Positions 1 to 6,541 of a stretch of DNA of 18,707 nucleotides are shown in pieces (position 1 is the first letter of the stretch; each line of letters opens with the position of its first letter). Both the position numbers and the translations under genes were made by a program. The DNA comes from Alphaproteobacteria bacterium (lineage in GTDB: Bacteria > Pseudomonadota > Alphaproteobacteria > Micavibrionales > CSBR16-224): contig SBHI01000171.1 in the NCBI GenBank assembly GCA_006226225.1, positions 1 to 18,707 of the forward strand. The letters are read 5' to 3'. The notes beneath the pieces were generated by a model. That model saw nothing but the letters and a program-made list of their open reading frames with translations, was not told where the DNA came from and did not search any database.

Positions 1-392
1 GCAATGATATCAGCTTGAATTGGGATGAACGCGACAGCGCGGGACAGCCTCTCATCAAAATGAATTACAGCTATTCCGATTACGAACAGGCCGGTTTTGC
101 ACATTCGCGCAGCGTTTTCAAAAAACTCGCAAAAACATTGAAGGCGGAGATCGTCAAAATTAGTGAGCCTTTTGCGCACCACCACCTCATGGGAACAACA
201 CGCATGGGCAATGACCCGAAGACCTCCGTTGTTGATGCGCAATGCCGCACGCATGACCACAAAAATCTGTTTGTCGTCAGCTCTTCCGTTTTCCCGACAG
301 GCGGTGCCGCAAACCCGACCTTGACCATCGCAGCCTTGGCACTGCGTGCAGGCAAGGAAATTACGCGGCAGTTACAAAAAGAAGAAAATTAG
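1..392 (+). CDS. GMC-family oxidoreductase, C-terminal fragment (5' end outside window)
   Basis: The reading frame is open to the left edge (first full codon at base 3), so only the last ~129 residues are present. They match the GMC (glucose-methanol-choline) oxidoreductase C-terminal domain: the HHLMGTTRMG motif near bases 175-207, a VVDAQCRTH segment, the NLFVVSSSVFPTGGAANPT stretch, and a TIAALALRAG terminal helix. In this family the motif His and the later His or Asn form the active-site pair next to the flavin; here the second position is Asn (in AANPT), as in choline-oxidase-like members. The family oxidises alcohols or sugars with FAD. The FAD-binding Rossmann domain lies outside the window, so the substrate cannot be guessed. 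The stop codon (390-392) overlaps the stop of the convergent LysR gene. Confidence 0.9.
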   Translation, partial: NDISLNWDERDSAGQPLIKMNYSYSDYEQAGFAHSRSVFKKLAKTLKAEIVKISEPFAHHHLMGTTRMGNDPKTSVVDAQCRTHDHKNLFVVSSSVFPTGGAANPTLTIAALALRAGKEITRQLQKEEN

Positions 393-1234
393 AATTTCAT
401 TGCATCCGCAACAAAAGACATCACGGCGCTGACGCGTCTGGTCGCCTTCAGATCGGGATGCGTCAGCACCCAGGCTTCAAAACCTTTAAACGGCTTGCAG
501 TTCTTGACCCGCTGCAGCCCTGCCTCGCCATCGCCCAGCAAGCAAGGCAGTATCGCCATCAGCGGCGCAGCGTGCAACGCCTGTGCCTGTCCGGCAATAT
601 CATCCGAGACCATCTGCACCGGACGGGAAGGATACTTGTTTTGCGCAAGCCAGCCCTTAAAATCAACCGTATCATCCCAACCGATCCATGACGCATTTTC
701 CGCATCGGTTGCCGCATCCTGATAGGCGCAAAGCTCAATATCGGCCAGTTTTCTGCCGATCAAATTCGGCGGCAAGTGTTTTTCCGGATCATTGGTCAGG
801 CGCACGGCAACATCCGCATCATTGCGCTGCAAATCAAGAAAGCTGTTTGTCGCGTGCAAAGTCAGATTGATATCGGGATGAGCAGCCAGAAAATCTTTCA
901 AAACGGGAGAAAAGAGATGCCGGATCATAAAAGACGGTGCCGTTAAAACAACATCGCCGCCATCCGTATCATCATGCCCTGTCAGACATCTTGCCAGTTC
1001 CAGCGCCTGTGCATCCATTTTTTCTGCAGGGCCTAAAATCAGTTTGCCGGCCTCGGTTAATTGGTAGTCGCCTCTGTTGCGCAGAAACAGTGTCAAATGC
1101 AGGCGGTCTTCCATCGCATCAATACGGCGCATAACAGTCGATTGATTGACTTTCAGCTTCTCCGCAGCCTTGGCAATATTGCCGCAGCGGGCAACAGCCA
1201 GATAAAAGCGTATGTCATTCCAGTCCAGCGGCAT
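389..1234 (-). CDS. LysR-type transcriptional regulator
   Basis: A 281-aa protein of typical LTTR length. Residues 1-60 form the winged helix-turn-helix: DWNDIRFYLAVARCGNIAKA, then a recognition helix around VNQSTVMRRIDAMED, then LF-RNRGDYQLTEAG. Residues ~85-281 are the periplasmic-binding-protein-like effector domain (VVLTAPSFMIRHLFSPVLKDF and DADVAVRLTNDP are characteristic). The closest style is the subgroup that starts xLDWNDIRFFLAV, often regulators of neighbouring oxidoreductases; the convergent GMC gene is a possible but unproven target. I chose the ATG at 1234 over the TTG at 1261 because a GGAG Shine-Dalgarno lies six bases upstream and the LTTR fold begins there. The ribosome-binding site sits inside one arm of a long inverted repeat (see 1240-1307). 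Confidence 0.93.
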   Translation of the reverse strand: MPLDWNDIRFYLAVARCGNIAKAAEKLKVNQSTVMRRIDAMEDRLHLTLFLRNRGDYQLTEAGKLILGPAEKMDAQALELARCLTGHDDTDGGDVVLTAPSFMIRHLFSPVLKDFLAAHPDINLTLHATNSFLDLQRNDADVAVRLTNDPEKHLPPNLIGRKLADIELCAYQDAATDAENASWIGWDDTVDFKGWLAQNKYPSRPVQMVSDDIAGQAQALHAAPLMAILPCLLGDGEAGLQRVKNCKPFKGFEAWVLTHPDLKATRRVSAVMSFVADAMKF

Positions 1235-1239
1235 AAAAA

Positions 1240-1307
1240 ACTCCGATTTCTTACAGTTCAATCAACATGCTATACCATTATAGACTGAAACCGTAAAAAA
1301 TCGGAGT
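1240..1307 (-). promoter_or_regulatory. 15-nt inverted repeat spanning the LysR leader and its ribosome-binding site
   Basis: ACTCCGATTTCTTAC (1240-1254) and GTAAAAAATCGGAGT (1293-1307) are complementary. In RNA read from the minus strand all 15 positions pair, one as G-U; in plus-strand RNA that pair becomes A-C. The arm nearer the LysR gene contains its GGAG Shine-Dalgarno and is followed by a run of T before the ATG. The other arm begins just after the stop codon of the upstream ankyrin gene. Read-through from that gene could therefore fold and hide the LysR start, or act as a long-loop terminator. A perfect minus-strand TATAAT (bases 1277-1282, poor -35) lies in the 38-base loop; a transcript starting from it would lack the upstream arm and escape the hairpin. 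The repeat is directly visible; the role is inferred. Confidence 0.55.
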
Positions 1308-1312
1308 ACCTA

Positions 1313-1789
1313 TCAACCATTCCACCAATTTTCCATTTTCGAAATAAAGCGTTTTTCCTCATTCAGCGGCATACCGGTTTTTTCGGACAGAATTTTTGAA
1401 ATATGTGGATTACCTATGAAATCCGCCCATGAGAATGCCGAACTGAGCCCTTCGTGATCTGTCGCCGCAACGTCAATCTCGGCGTGATCCAGCAGTTTTT
1501 CCACGGCTTTTTCCTGTTCAAACCACACGGCGCGCATCAGGGGCGTCTGCCCCAGCGCATTGGGGATATTCACATCAATGCCGTCCTGCACCAGCAGATA
1601 ATCCAGCATCGCGTTATGCCCGTGTGATGCCGCATGATACAAAGCCGTCATACCGTTTTGCGGGCCACGGGTATTGATATTAATTTCTTTTTCTTCACAC
1701 AATCTTATCACCGTATGCAAATCGCCTTCCAATGCGGCCTGCAGAAATTCCAATTCTTTTGCGCTTGGCTCTCCGAACGGTCCTTTCAT
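1313..1789 (-). CDS. Ankyrin-repeat protein (158 aa)
   Basis: A small cytoplasmic protein made almost wholly of about four ankyrin repeats: residues ~13-42 (degenerate cap), 46-76 (NGMTALYHAASHGHNAMLDYLL), 80-109 (LGQTPLMRAVWFEQEKAVEKLL) and 113-140 (degenerate). The TALxxAA/TPLMRA cores are diagnostic. Ankyrin repeats bind other proteins, so the role is probably adaptor or inhibitor; the partner is unknown. No signal peptide or membrane segment is visible. The ATG at 1789 has a GGGAGG Shine-Dalgarno about nine bases upstream and a good promoter at 1817-1845. The gene lies upstream of, and in the same direction as, the LysR gene with a 78-bp gap. A second ankyrin gene lies at 2597-3124 in the opposite direction. 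Confidence 0.88.
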   Translation of the reverse strand: MKGPFGEPSAKELEFLQAALEGDLHTVIRLCEEKEININTRGPQNGMTALYHAASHGHNAMLDYLLVQDGIDVNIPNALGQTPLMRAVWFEQEKAVEKLLDHAEIDVAATDHEGLSSAFSWADFIGNPHISKILSEKTGMPLNEEKRFISKMENWWNG

Positions 1790-1816
1790 TTTAGCGGCCC
1801 TCCCTGCAATATACGG

Positions 1817-1845
1817 TTTATATTAATTAACATAATATAATGCAA
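1817..1845 (-). promoter_or_regulatory. Sigma70-type promoter for the leftward ankyrin gene
   Basis: Reading the minus strand, TTGCAT (1845-1840), a 17-base spacer and TATAAA (1822-1817) match the sigma70 hexamers at four and five of six positions. The expected start near 1810 gives a leader of about 20 bases that carries the GGGAGG ribosome-binding site. Confidence 0.55.
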
Positions 1846-1910
1846 CTCCCCCCTTTTCAGCAAGCCGCAATTCCGCAAGTTTCCAATGCAAAATTGCATA
1901 TTTTCTTTTC

Positions 1911-1939
1911 TTGTCAGTTATTGTAAGAGTCCTTATAGT
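1911..1939 (+). promoter_or_regulatory. Near-consensus sigma70 promoter for the 156-aa gene
   Basis: TTGTCA (1911-1916), a 17-base spacer and TATAGT (1934-1939) each match five of six consensus positions. The predicted start near 1946 leaves a leader of about 47 bases with AGGAAGG seven bases before the ATG at 1993. It is divergent from the ankyrin promoter at 1817-1845. Confidence 0.65.
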
Positions 1940-1992
1940 GTAGCCACCATAAAATATGAGAGAAACAGCTAGAACAGCAGGAAGGTTTACCT

Positions 1993-2463
1993 ATGAGCCA
2001 GGAAAAAGAATGGACCCGTCAGGTCCGCATTTATTTAAGTGATGAATTTGCAGCCGTTGCCCGCAACACCCCCGATGCGCCGGAGATGAAGCCGCTGATG
2101 GATGTGCTGGAAAAATATGATGCAACGCTGAAATGCCAGTTTGATGCCTTTGCAGGCTATGTCAACGAAGCGGAAACCGCGATTGCAAAAGTTGCCGGAA
2201 CCGATCTGGAAGATGTCGTCCGCGGTCAGTATTTCCTGTACGAATGGACAAAAGACACGATCGAAAACCCGGTCAAACAGGCAAAATACCAAAAAGAATT
2301 CACGGTCTATGTCGAAGGTAAAGAAACCTATGGTGCGGAAGTTGCCGGCAAAATCGAAGCCGACATCAACGCCCTGATTGATGACAAAAACATCACAGGC
2401 GTCCGTAACCGCGACAGCAACCCTGCGAACAACCCGCAGATGCCGAAACGTTTTCGTAAGTAA
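1993..2463 (+). CDS. Conserved-looking hypothetical protein, 156 aa, helical, soluble
   Basis: I do not recognise the family. The protein is rich in Glu, Lys, Ala and Asp, has no signal peptide or membrane segment, and looks mostly alpha-helical to about residue 135. The tail is short, basic and Asn/Pro-rich (RDSNPANNPQMPKRFRK), probably disordered or nucleic-acid- or surface-contacting. Notable segments are VRIYLSDEFAAVAR near the start and GQYFLYEWTKDTIENPVKQ in the middle. Expression signals are the best in the window: a near-consensus promoter, an AGGAAGG Shine-Dalgarno with seven-base spacing, and a strong intrinsic terminator 22 bases after the stop. That makes it an independent, probably well-expressed, single-gene unit between two ankyrin genes. 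Confidence 0.85.
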   Translation: MSQEKEWTRQVRIYLSDEFAAVARNTPDAPEMKPLMDVLEKYDATLKCQFDAFAGYVNEAETAIAKVAGTDLEDVVRGQYFLYEWTKDTIENPVKQAKYQKEFTVYVEGKETYGAEVAGKIEADINALIDDKNITGVRNRDSNPANNPQMPKRFRK

Positions 2464-2485
2464 CCAACGCGAAAAACTGCTTAAA

Positions 2486-2519
2486 GCGGCCTCCTTCTCA
2501 ACGGAGGCCGCCTTTTTTT
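2486..2519 (+). terminator. Rho-independent terminator after the 156-aa gene
   Basis: GCGGCCTCC (2486-2494) pairs perfectly with GGAGGCCGC (2503-2511) around an eight-base loop, and seven T follow at 2513-2519. A 9-bp GC-rich stem plus a T-tract is a textbook intrinsic terminator. Confidence 0.93.
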
Positions 2520-2533
2520 GTGCCCATTTTATA

Positions 2534-2562
2534 TTTACATATTCATAAAATTATGCTACACA
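2534..2562 (+). promoter_or_regulatory. Possible promoter for the rightward ankyrin gene
   Basis: TTTACA (2534-2539), a 17-base spacer and TACACA (2557-2562) lie in an AT-rich stretch just after the terminator. The -10 is imperfect. The gene needs its own promoter because the terminator separates it from upstream transcription. Confidence 0.4.
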
Positions 2563-2596
2563 ATAGATCATTATAAATTTTGGAGAGAATTCTTCC

Positions 2597-3124
2597 ATGT
2601 CCGGCACAGATTGGAATTGGGAACTTTTACAGGCGGCGGAACACGGCGATGTGCCGCGGCTGGAAACGGCACTGGCCAACGGCGCCCATGTTGATGCCCG
2701 TGATGATCTGGGCGCAACACCCCTGATCCGTGCCGCTGATTACGGCGAAACCGCCTGCCTTGTCATACTGATTGCGGCCAAGGCCGATCTGGATGCCAAA
2801 GACAGAAAAGGTCAAACGGCGCTGATTATGGCGGCGGATTGCGGCCATCTGGATTGTATCAAGGCATTGATTGATGCCGGTGCCAATACGCGGCTGACGA
2901 CCGATGTCGGTTTCAGCGCATTGAATAAATCAGCCATGCATCACCATATCGCCTGTTCCGAAGCCTTGATTGCAGGTGGCGCAGATGCCGGTGACCTCTC
3001 CCTGCACCATCAGCAGGAATTGGCCGATGCCATCAAAGCCGCCGAAGAGCGCGCCCGCAAAGCCCGCCAGATTCAGGGGCAAACAAATATCCGCCGTTTC
3101 CGCCCGCGTCCGGGACAACGCTAA
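2597..3124 (+). CDS. Ankyrin-repeat protein (175 aa)
   Basis: About four ankyrin repeats fill residues 4-130: NWELLQAAEHGDVPRLETAL, LGATPLIRAADYGETACLVI, KGQTALIMAADCGHLDCIKA and a final degenerate copy (GFSALNKSAMHHHIACSEAL). The GADV/AKADLDAKD-type turns separate them. The C-terminal ~40 residues are a charged helix rich in Glu, Arg and Lys, then a basic tail ending RRFRPRPGQR that may be disordered. There is no export signal, so it is a likely cytoplasmic protein-binding module with unknown partner. A GGAGAG Shine-Dalgarno sits nine bases before the ATG. It has the same architecture as, but is not obviously a duplicate of, the ankyrin protein at 1313-1789. Confidence 0.9.
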   Translation: MSGTDWNWELLQAAEHGDVPRLETALANGAHVDARDDLGATPLIRAADYGETACLVILIAAKADLDAKDRKGQTALIMAADCGHLDCIKALIDAGANTRLTTDVGFSALNKSAMHHHIACSEALIAGGADAGDLSLHHQQELADAIKAAEERARKARQIQGQTNIRRFRPRPGQR

Positions 3125-3202
3125 AAACAGGCATCACACTCGCTTTCGCACCCGAAAAATACTAACCTGTATATAGTGATATATAGGAACATCGCATAAC
3201 TC

Positions 3203-3451
3203 ATGAAACCAGCTGAAACAGCCTCCCTGTCCATATTCACAATGATCTTTTTTGTGTTTGGCGCTTTCATCGGTGCCATGCTGTCCCTTTTTTGCACACC
3301 GCTATTGTGGAAGCTGGAAAAACCGACAGGGCTGGAACTGGCCGGACATAGCGGCCCTGCGGAAGGCGTGATCTTCTTGTTCGCATTTATCTTCGGCACG
3401 GTTTTCGCAGGCGTCTTTCTACTGCGCCGTATAAAAAAAGGGCGGCCTTAA
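3203..3451 (+). CDS. Small two-helix membrane protein (82 aa)
   Basis: Two hydrophobic segments are clear: residues ~9-31 (SIFTMIFFVFGAFIGAMLSL) and ~55-74 (GVIFLFAFIFGTVFAGVFLL), followed by a positive end (RRIKKGRP). The positive-inside rule puts the C-terminus, and so probably both ends, in the cytoplasm. The ~20-residue loop between the helices would face the periplasm. I do not recognise a family. The Shine-Dalgarno is weak (AGGAA about 13 bases upstream). The upstream DNA has the direct repeat TATATAG at 3170-3176 and 3180-3186, which may form part of a promoter, but I see no convincing -35. The stop codon lies in the loop of the hairpin at 3433-3464. Confidence 0.7.
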   Translation: MKPAETASLSIFTMIFFVFGAFIGAMLSLFCTPLLWKLEKPTGLELAGHSGPAEGVIFLFAFIFGTVFAGVFLLRRIKKGRP

Positions 3452-3464
3452 AAGACCGCCCTTT
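3433..3464 (-). terminator. Terminator for the leftward PEP-utiliser gene, overlapping the convergent gene's stop codon
   Basis: AAAGGGCGG (3437-3445) pairs with CCGCCCTTT (3456-3464) around a ten-base loop. Read on the minus strand the stem is followed by seven T (complement of 3433-3439), a strong intrinsic terminator 25 bases past the stop at 3489. In the plus direction only the three stem T follow, so it is weaker there, although it may still serve the 82-aa gene whose TAA (3449-3451) is in the loop. Confidence 0.85.
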
Positions 3465-3488
3465 CCTCTCATCTCATCTGTATCTTGA

Positions 3489-5792
3489 TTAGGCTGATGC
3501 CGCATGTTTTCCATGTTTATGCTTGGCTGTCGCCTGCATATTCGGCTGCGCGTTTTTCATCCGGTCAAACTGGCGGTAATTCAGCATCAACGGCAATGCC
3601 CTCAAATTCGCCTGACTGGGTGCAACGGAGAGGTTATCGACACCGGCCTCGAACAATGCCATTGCCACATCCGGATCCGCTGCCTGCCCGCCGCAAATAT
3701 CGATTTCGATTTTCGGGTTGGTGGCACGCGCGACTTCGCAAACCTGCTGGATCAGAACCATAACCTCCGGCGCGAGTTTCTTATACGGATCAAAACCGTG
3801 TTTTTCCTCGTAACGGGCACGGGCGCGCAGATCATCACGCGGCACATCCAGCGCCTGCTGCGTCAAATCATTGGTTCCGAAGCTGATAAAGTCACAATGT
3901 TTGATAATATCCGCCGCGTTCTTGCAACCGTCCAGCGTTTCGATCATGACACCAAAGTTGTAGCTTCCCTTCGGCGCCGCGACATTCTGTGCTGCATCCT
4001 CAACCATTTCTTTTACCATCAGCGTATCTGCCTCGGTACGCACAGCCGGCATCATGACTTGCAGCGGTTTGCCCGCATAGCCCATATTCGTCGCTTTAAA
4101 GGCTTCGAAAACGGCATTCACCTGTTCTTTGTACAGTTTCGGCCATGTTTCCAGCGCCTTGCCGCCATGAATGTCATAGCTGCCGTATTTTTCGTGGAAT
4201 TTGACCTGATCTTCGCGGTTAAAAAGCTCTTTCGGCGACAGATCAAACAGACGGATTTTTACCGGATAGCTTGCATTCATTTTATAGATGAAATTCCGGT
4301 AGCTTTCCTCCATGGAAAAGCGCAATTCCGCATGCGCATTATCTGAATCCGTCAACAGCACTTCACGCAGCGCATTCGCCTGCGGCGCATAACCTGCCGC
4401 AACCTGCTCGGTACGGACAAGACCGATGCCGCCCGCCAACCGCAAGAACGGATTATCAGGAGAATCGACATTTGCCTTCACACTATGCACTTTGCCGCCG
4501 TTTTCAGCGAAATATCTTGCGAAAATACTTTGCAGGCGTTTCATCTCCTGCTCACATTCAAACTCGCCATATGCATCCGGCCCGTTATCCGGTTTTGTCA
4601 ATGTCTCCTGCAATTTTTCAATTGTCTCGGGGCGGAAAACCAGACCATTTTTCCCGACACCGATCATCAGTTTCTGACCCTCTTCAATCACCGTGCCATT
4701 AATTTCAGCGCGGCCTTCTTCGAAATACGGCGCAAGATGTGATTTTGCCATCTGGTTGAATTCTCCGCCGGGGACTTCGCCGCTATCCGACGGTACAAGA
4801 CCGAAAACACCCGTGACTTTATTGGCATCACACAGGAATGCCAGATGTGATGCCAGATACGGGCCGCATAAAACGATACCGCCCAGTTTACCGGTATCCA
4901 GCAGCGGCACAACTTCCGGATCATAGCTTTGCATGACCAGAATAGGTTTGTCTTCACGACCCGAAGGCCAGTTCTCGACAGCCTCAAGACTGAAAACAGC
5001 TGCCCCCGTAACAGGGAATCCCGTTCCTTCGTAGAAACCGGCATCGGTTTCAACATCGCCGCCTTTTGCGCCATAGAGGCCGGTTTGCAGAGACTGCGCC
5101 AAATTCGTGGCATAGGTACGCCAATATTCAATCACATCGGCATCCGTGACTTTACCGGCTTCCAATGCTTTGAAAATGCCGCCTTGCAGCGCACGCTGAA
5201 ATTGCTTTTCCCAGCTTTCGTGATATTTCTCATCAACCTCCATCGGGAATTCCGTATCGAACATTTCATTCAGGATCATGCGCAGCCGCCGCGTATCGGC
5301 GTGCACCAATGACCGGTCAGCGGATTCTCCGTCAAGATAGCTCCGCACACTGGATAATTCGCCTTCTGATACATAGCCTGTTTTGACCTTCGGATGCAGG
5401 CTGGTCAGGCTTGCTGCCTCCTCCAGCGCCATACTGGTGCTGAGCGACAGGAAATAAACAGCAGGGAGCGGATCTTCCGGACGGTTTTCCTCAAACCATT
5501 CTGCAATCTCAAGCCCAAGCCTGTGGCCTGCGCCGCAACAATCCAGAAAAAATGTTTCCGGCACGCTATTCGGATCACTCGTATGTTTTTTCAGATGATC
5601 CCGCAGCAGATCGCCATACTCAAAACTCTCGATCGAGATATCGGCCTTGCCTTTTTTCTTTAAGGATTTTGCGACGGATTTTGCATCTTTTTGGACATTG
5701 CTCGCATCTTGCACAACGACAATCCGTGCCTTTGGCAAATCGCTTTTATTACCGCTGAATGCATCTCTTAGAAAATCACCTACACCGCTCAT
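3489..5792 (-). CDS. PEP-utilising enzyme-like protein: receiver-like N-terminus + phosphohistidine swivel + PEP-binding TIM barrel, no ATP-grasp
   Basis: 767 aa from the ATG at 5792, chosen over an upstream TTG because AAGAGG lies six bases before it. Residues ~20-155 look like a response-regulator receiver fold (FLDCCGAGHRLGLEIAEWF with Asp84; a VYFLSLS strand; a Lys at 135/137). A helical linker of ~100 residues follows. Residues ~280-335 resemble the PEP-utilising swivelling domain, with GPYLASHLAFLC holding the phospho-acceptor His316. Residues ~435-740 are the PEP/pyruvate TIM barrel: GIGLVRTE (Arg460), IRLFDL (Arg514), MIETLDG (Glu618), FGTNDLTQ (Asn641, Asp642) and ICGGQAADPD (Cys700). 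All hallmark catalytic residues of PPDK and PTS enzyme I are therefore kept. The N-terminal ATP-grasp domain of PPDK/PEP synthase is absent, and I see no standard HPr-binding domain. It may transfer phosphate from PEP to His316 and on to an unknown acceptor; this is inference. The C-terminus is basic and His-rich. Confidence 0.82.
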   Translation of the reverse strand: MSGVGDFLRDAFSGNKSDLPKARIVVVQDASNVQKDAKSVAKSLKKKGKADISIESFEYGDLLRDHLKKHTSDPNSVPETFFLDCCGAGHRLGLEIAEWFEENRPEDPLPAVYFLSLSTSMALEEAASLTSLHPKVKTGYVSEGELSSVRSYLDGESADRSLVHADTRRLRMILNEMFDTEFPMEVDEKYHESWEKQFQRALQGGIFKALEAGKVTDADVIEYWRTYATNLAQSLQTGLYGAKGGDVETDAGFYEGTGFPVTGAAVFSLEAVENWPSGREDKPILVMQSYDPEVVPLLDTGKLGGIVLCGPYLASHLAFLCDANKVTGVFGLVPSDSGEVPGGEFNQMAKSHLAPYFEEGRAEINGTVIEEGQKLMIGVGKNGLVFRPETIEKLQETLTKPDNGPDAYGEFECEQEMKRLQSIFARYFAENGGKVHSVKANVDSPDNPFLRLAGGIGLVRTEQVAAGYAPQANALREVLLTDSDNAHAELRFSMEESYRNFIYKMNASYPVKIRLFDLSPKELFNREDQVKFHEKYGSYDIHGGKALETWPKLYKEQVNAVFEAFKATNMGYAGKPLQVMMPAVRTEADTLMVKEMVEDAAQNVAAPKGSYNFGVMIETLDGCKNAADIIKHCDFISFGTNDLTQQALDVPRDDLRARARYEEKHGFDPYKKLAPEVMVLIQQVCEVARATNPKIEIDICGGQAADPDVAMALFEAGVDNLSVAPSQANLRALPLMLNYRQFDRMKNAQPNMQATAKHKHGKHAASA

Positions 5793-5833
5793 TATTCGCC
5801 TCTTCAAAAATTTCCGCCTTTGCGATATTACAT

Positions 5834-5839
5834 ATTATA
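5834..5839 (-). promoter_or_regulatory. Candidate -10 element for the PEP-utiliser gene
   Basis: A perfect TATAAT is read on the minus strand about 42 bases before the start codon, but no good -35 lies 16-18 bases upstream. A TTGACG (complement of 5872-5877) is nearby at the wrong spacing. The call is weak and rests on the -10 and position only. Confidence 0.35.
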
Positions 5840-5895
5840 TAGATGCGCTGTTAACAATTGGTAAAAATACCCGTCAACGCCCTATCACACACACC

Positions 5896-5933
5896 CCGAA
5901 GCTTCTTCGGCGACTCGGTTTTTGATAAACCGA
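5896..5933. repeat. Two tandem short inverted repeats in the divergent intergenic region
   Basis: CCGAAG-CTT-CTTCGG (5896-5910) is a 6-bp hairpin. Five bases on, TCGGTTT-TTGAT-AAACCGA (5915-5933) is a 7-bp hairpin. Neither is followed by a T-tract in either direction, so they are not obvious terminators. They lie between the divergent genes starting at 5792 and 6078, where operators would be expected. Function unknown. Confidence 0.5.
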
Positions 5934-5972
5934 TGTTGATTATATGTCAAATACAAAAGAGGTGCAACCCCT

Positions 5973-6001
5973 GTTACACGTAATATTATTGCGAATTTAA
6001 T
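5973..6001 (+). promoter_or_regulatory. Possible promoter for the TIMP-like/secreted protein pair
   Basis: GTTACA (5973-5978), a 17-base spacer and TTTAAT (5996-6001) match four and five of six sigma70 positions. The leader to the ATG at 6078 would be about 70 bases. Confidence 0.4.
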
Positions 6002-6077
6002 CCTGTCCAACCCGCCGCCTCTATGCCAGAATTTAAAGACGTTTATACAGATGATATTTTCCCGCGAGGTTCCTGCC

Positions 6078-6536
6078 ATGAGGTTTTTTCACCTGCTGTT
6101 TATGATGATCTTAACCGGATATTTTCTGTCCGCCGCACCAGCCTATGCCTGTAAATGTATGCGGGCTGACGTAACGGCGGAAAGTGCCGCCAATTACCCT
6201 TATATCTTTAAGGCCAGCGTGCATAAGCCCGTCGCCCATATCGGTGAAAAATATATCCAGACCACGGTACTGCGTGTACAGGAAAATTTTAAAGGTGATG
6301 CATCTGGTGATTTGCTGCCGCTGCATAATAAAGGCAGCTGTGCCTTCCAGTTCGAAGAGGGGAAAACCTATCTGGTTTTTGCCAAAATTGACGGAGAAAT
6401 CCATGTCAGCGCCTCTTTATGCAGTCCGACACGTGTTCTTGAAAACGACACGGATATCCCCGATTTTTTGCGCGAGCTCAACAATGCGCAAGAAAGCACC
6501 CCAGAGAAAAACGCCGCACAACCAATGGAAAAGTAG
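6078..6536 (+). CDS. Secreted TIMP/NTR-like domain protein
   Basis: 152 aa from the ATG at 6078, which has GAGG upstream and places a clean signal peptide at the N-terminus; an in-frame ATG at 6051 is less likely. Residues 1-24 are a Sec signal ending PAYA. The predicted mature protein begins with Cys25-Lys-Cys27, the Cys-x-Cys start typical of tissue-inhibitor-of-metalloproteinase (NTR/OB-fold) proteins. Two more cysteines, Cys88 (KGSCAFQFEEGKTYLVFAK) and Cys115 (VSASLCSPTRVL), fit the family's two disulfides, and the VQENFKGD and GKTYLVFAK strands match the bacterial TIMP-like pattern. It is not a lipoprotein, since the -3 residue of the lipobox is wrong. It is probably periplasmic or extracellular. 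Whether bacterial members inhibit proteases is not established. The next gene starts five bases later. Confidence 0.8.
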   Translation: MRFFHLLFMMILTGYFLSAAPAYACKCMRADVTAESAANYPYIFKASVHKPVAHIGEKYIQTTVLRVQENFKGDASGDLLPLHNKGSCAFQFEEGKTYLVFAKIDGEIHVSASLCSPTRVLENDTDIPDFLRELNNAQESTPEKNAAQPMEK

Positions 6537-6541
6537 ATTAT

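Noticed and set aside
1235..1261. TTG start nine codons upstream for the LysR gene
   Set aside because: No Shine-Dalgarno before it, and LysR proteins of this type start at the MPLDWNDIR position.
3504..4346. 280-aa open frame on the plus strand opposite the PEP-utiliser gene
   Set aside because: Its translation has no recognisable domain and it is wholly antisense to a gene with many intact catalytic motifs; it is a codon-use shadow.
3489..5792. Plain annotation as pyruvate phosphate dikinase, PEP synthase or PTS enzyme I
   Set aside because: There is no ATP-grasp domain for the first two and no standard HPr-binding domain for the third; the N-terminus differs from all of them.
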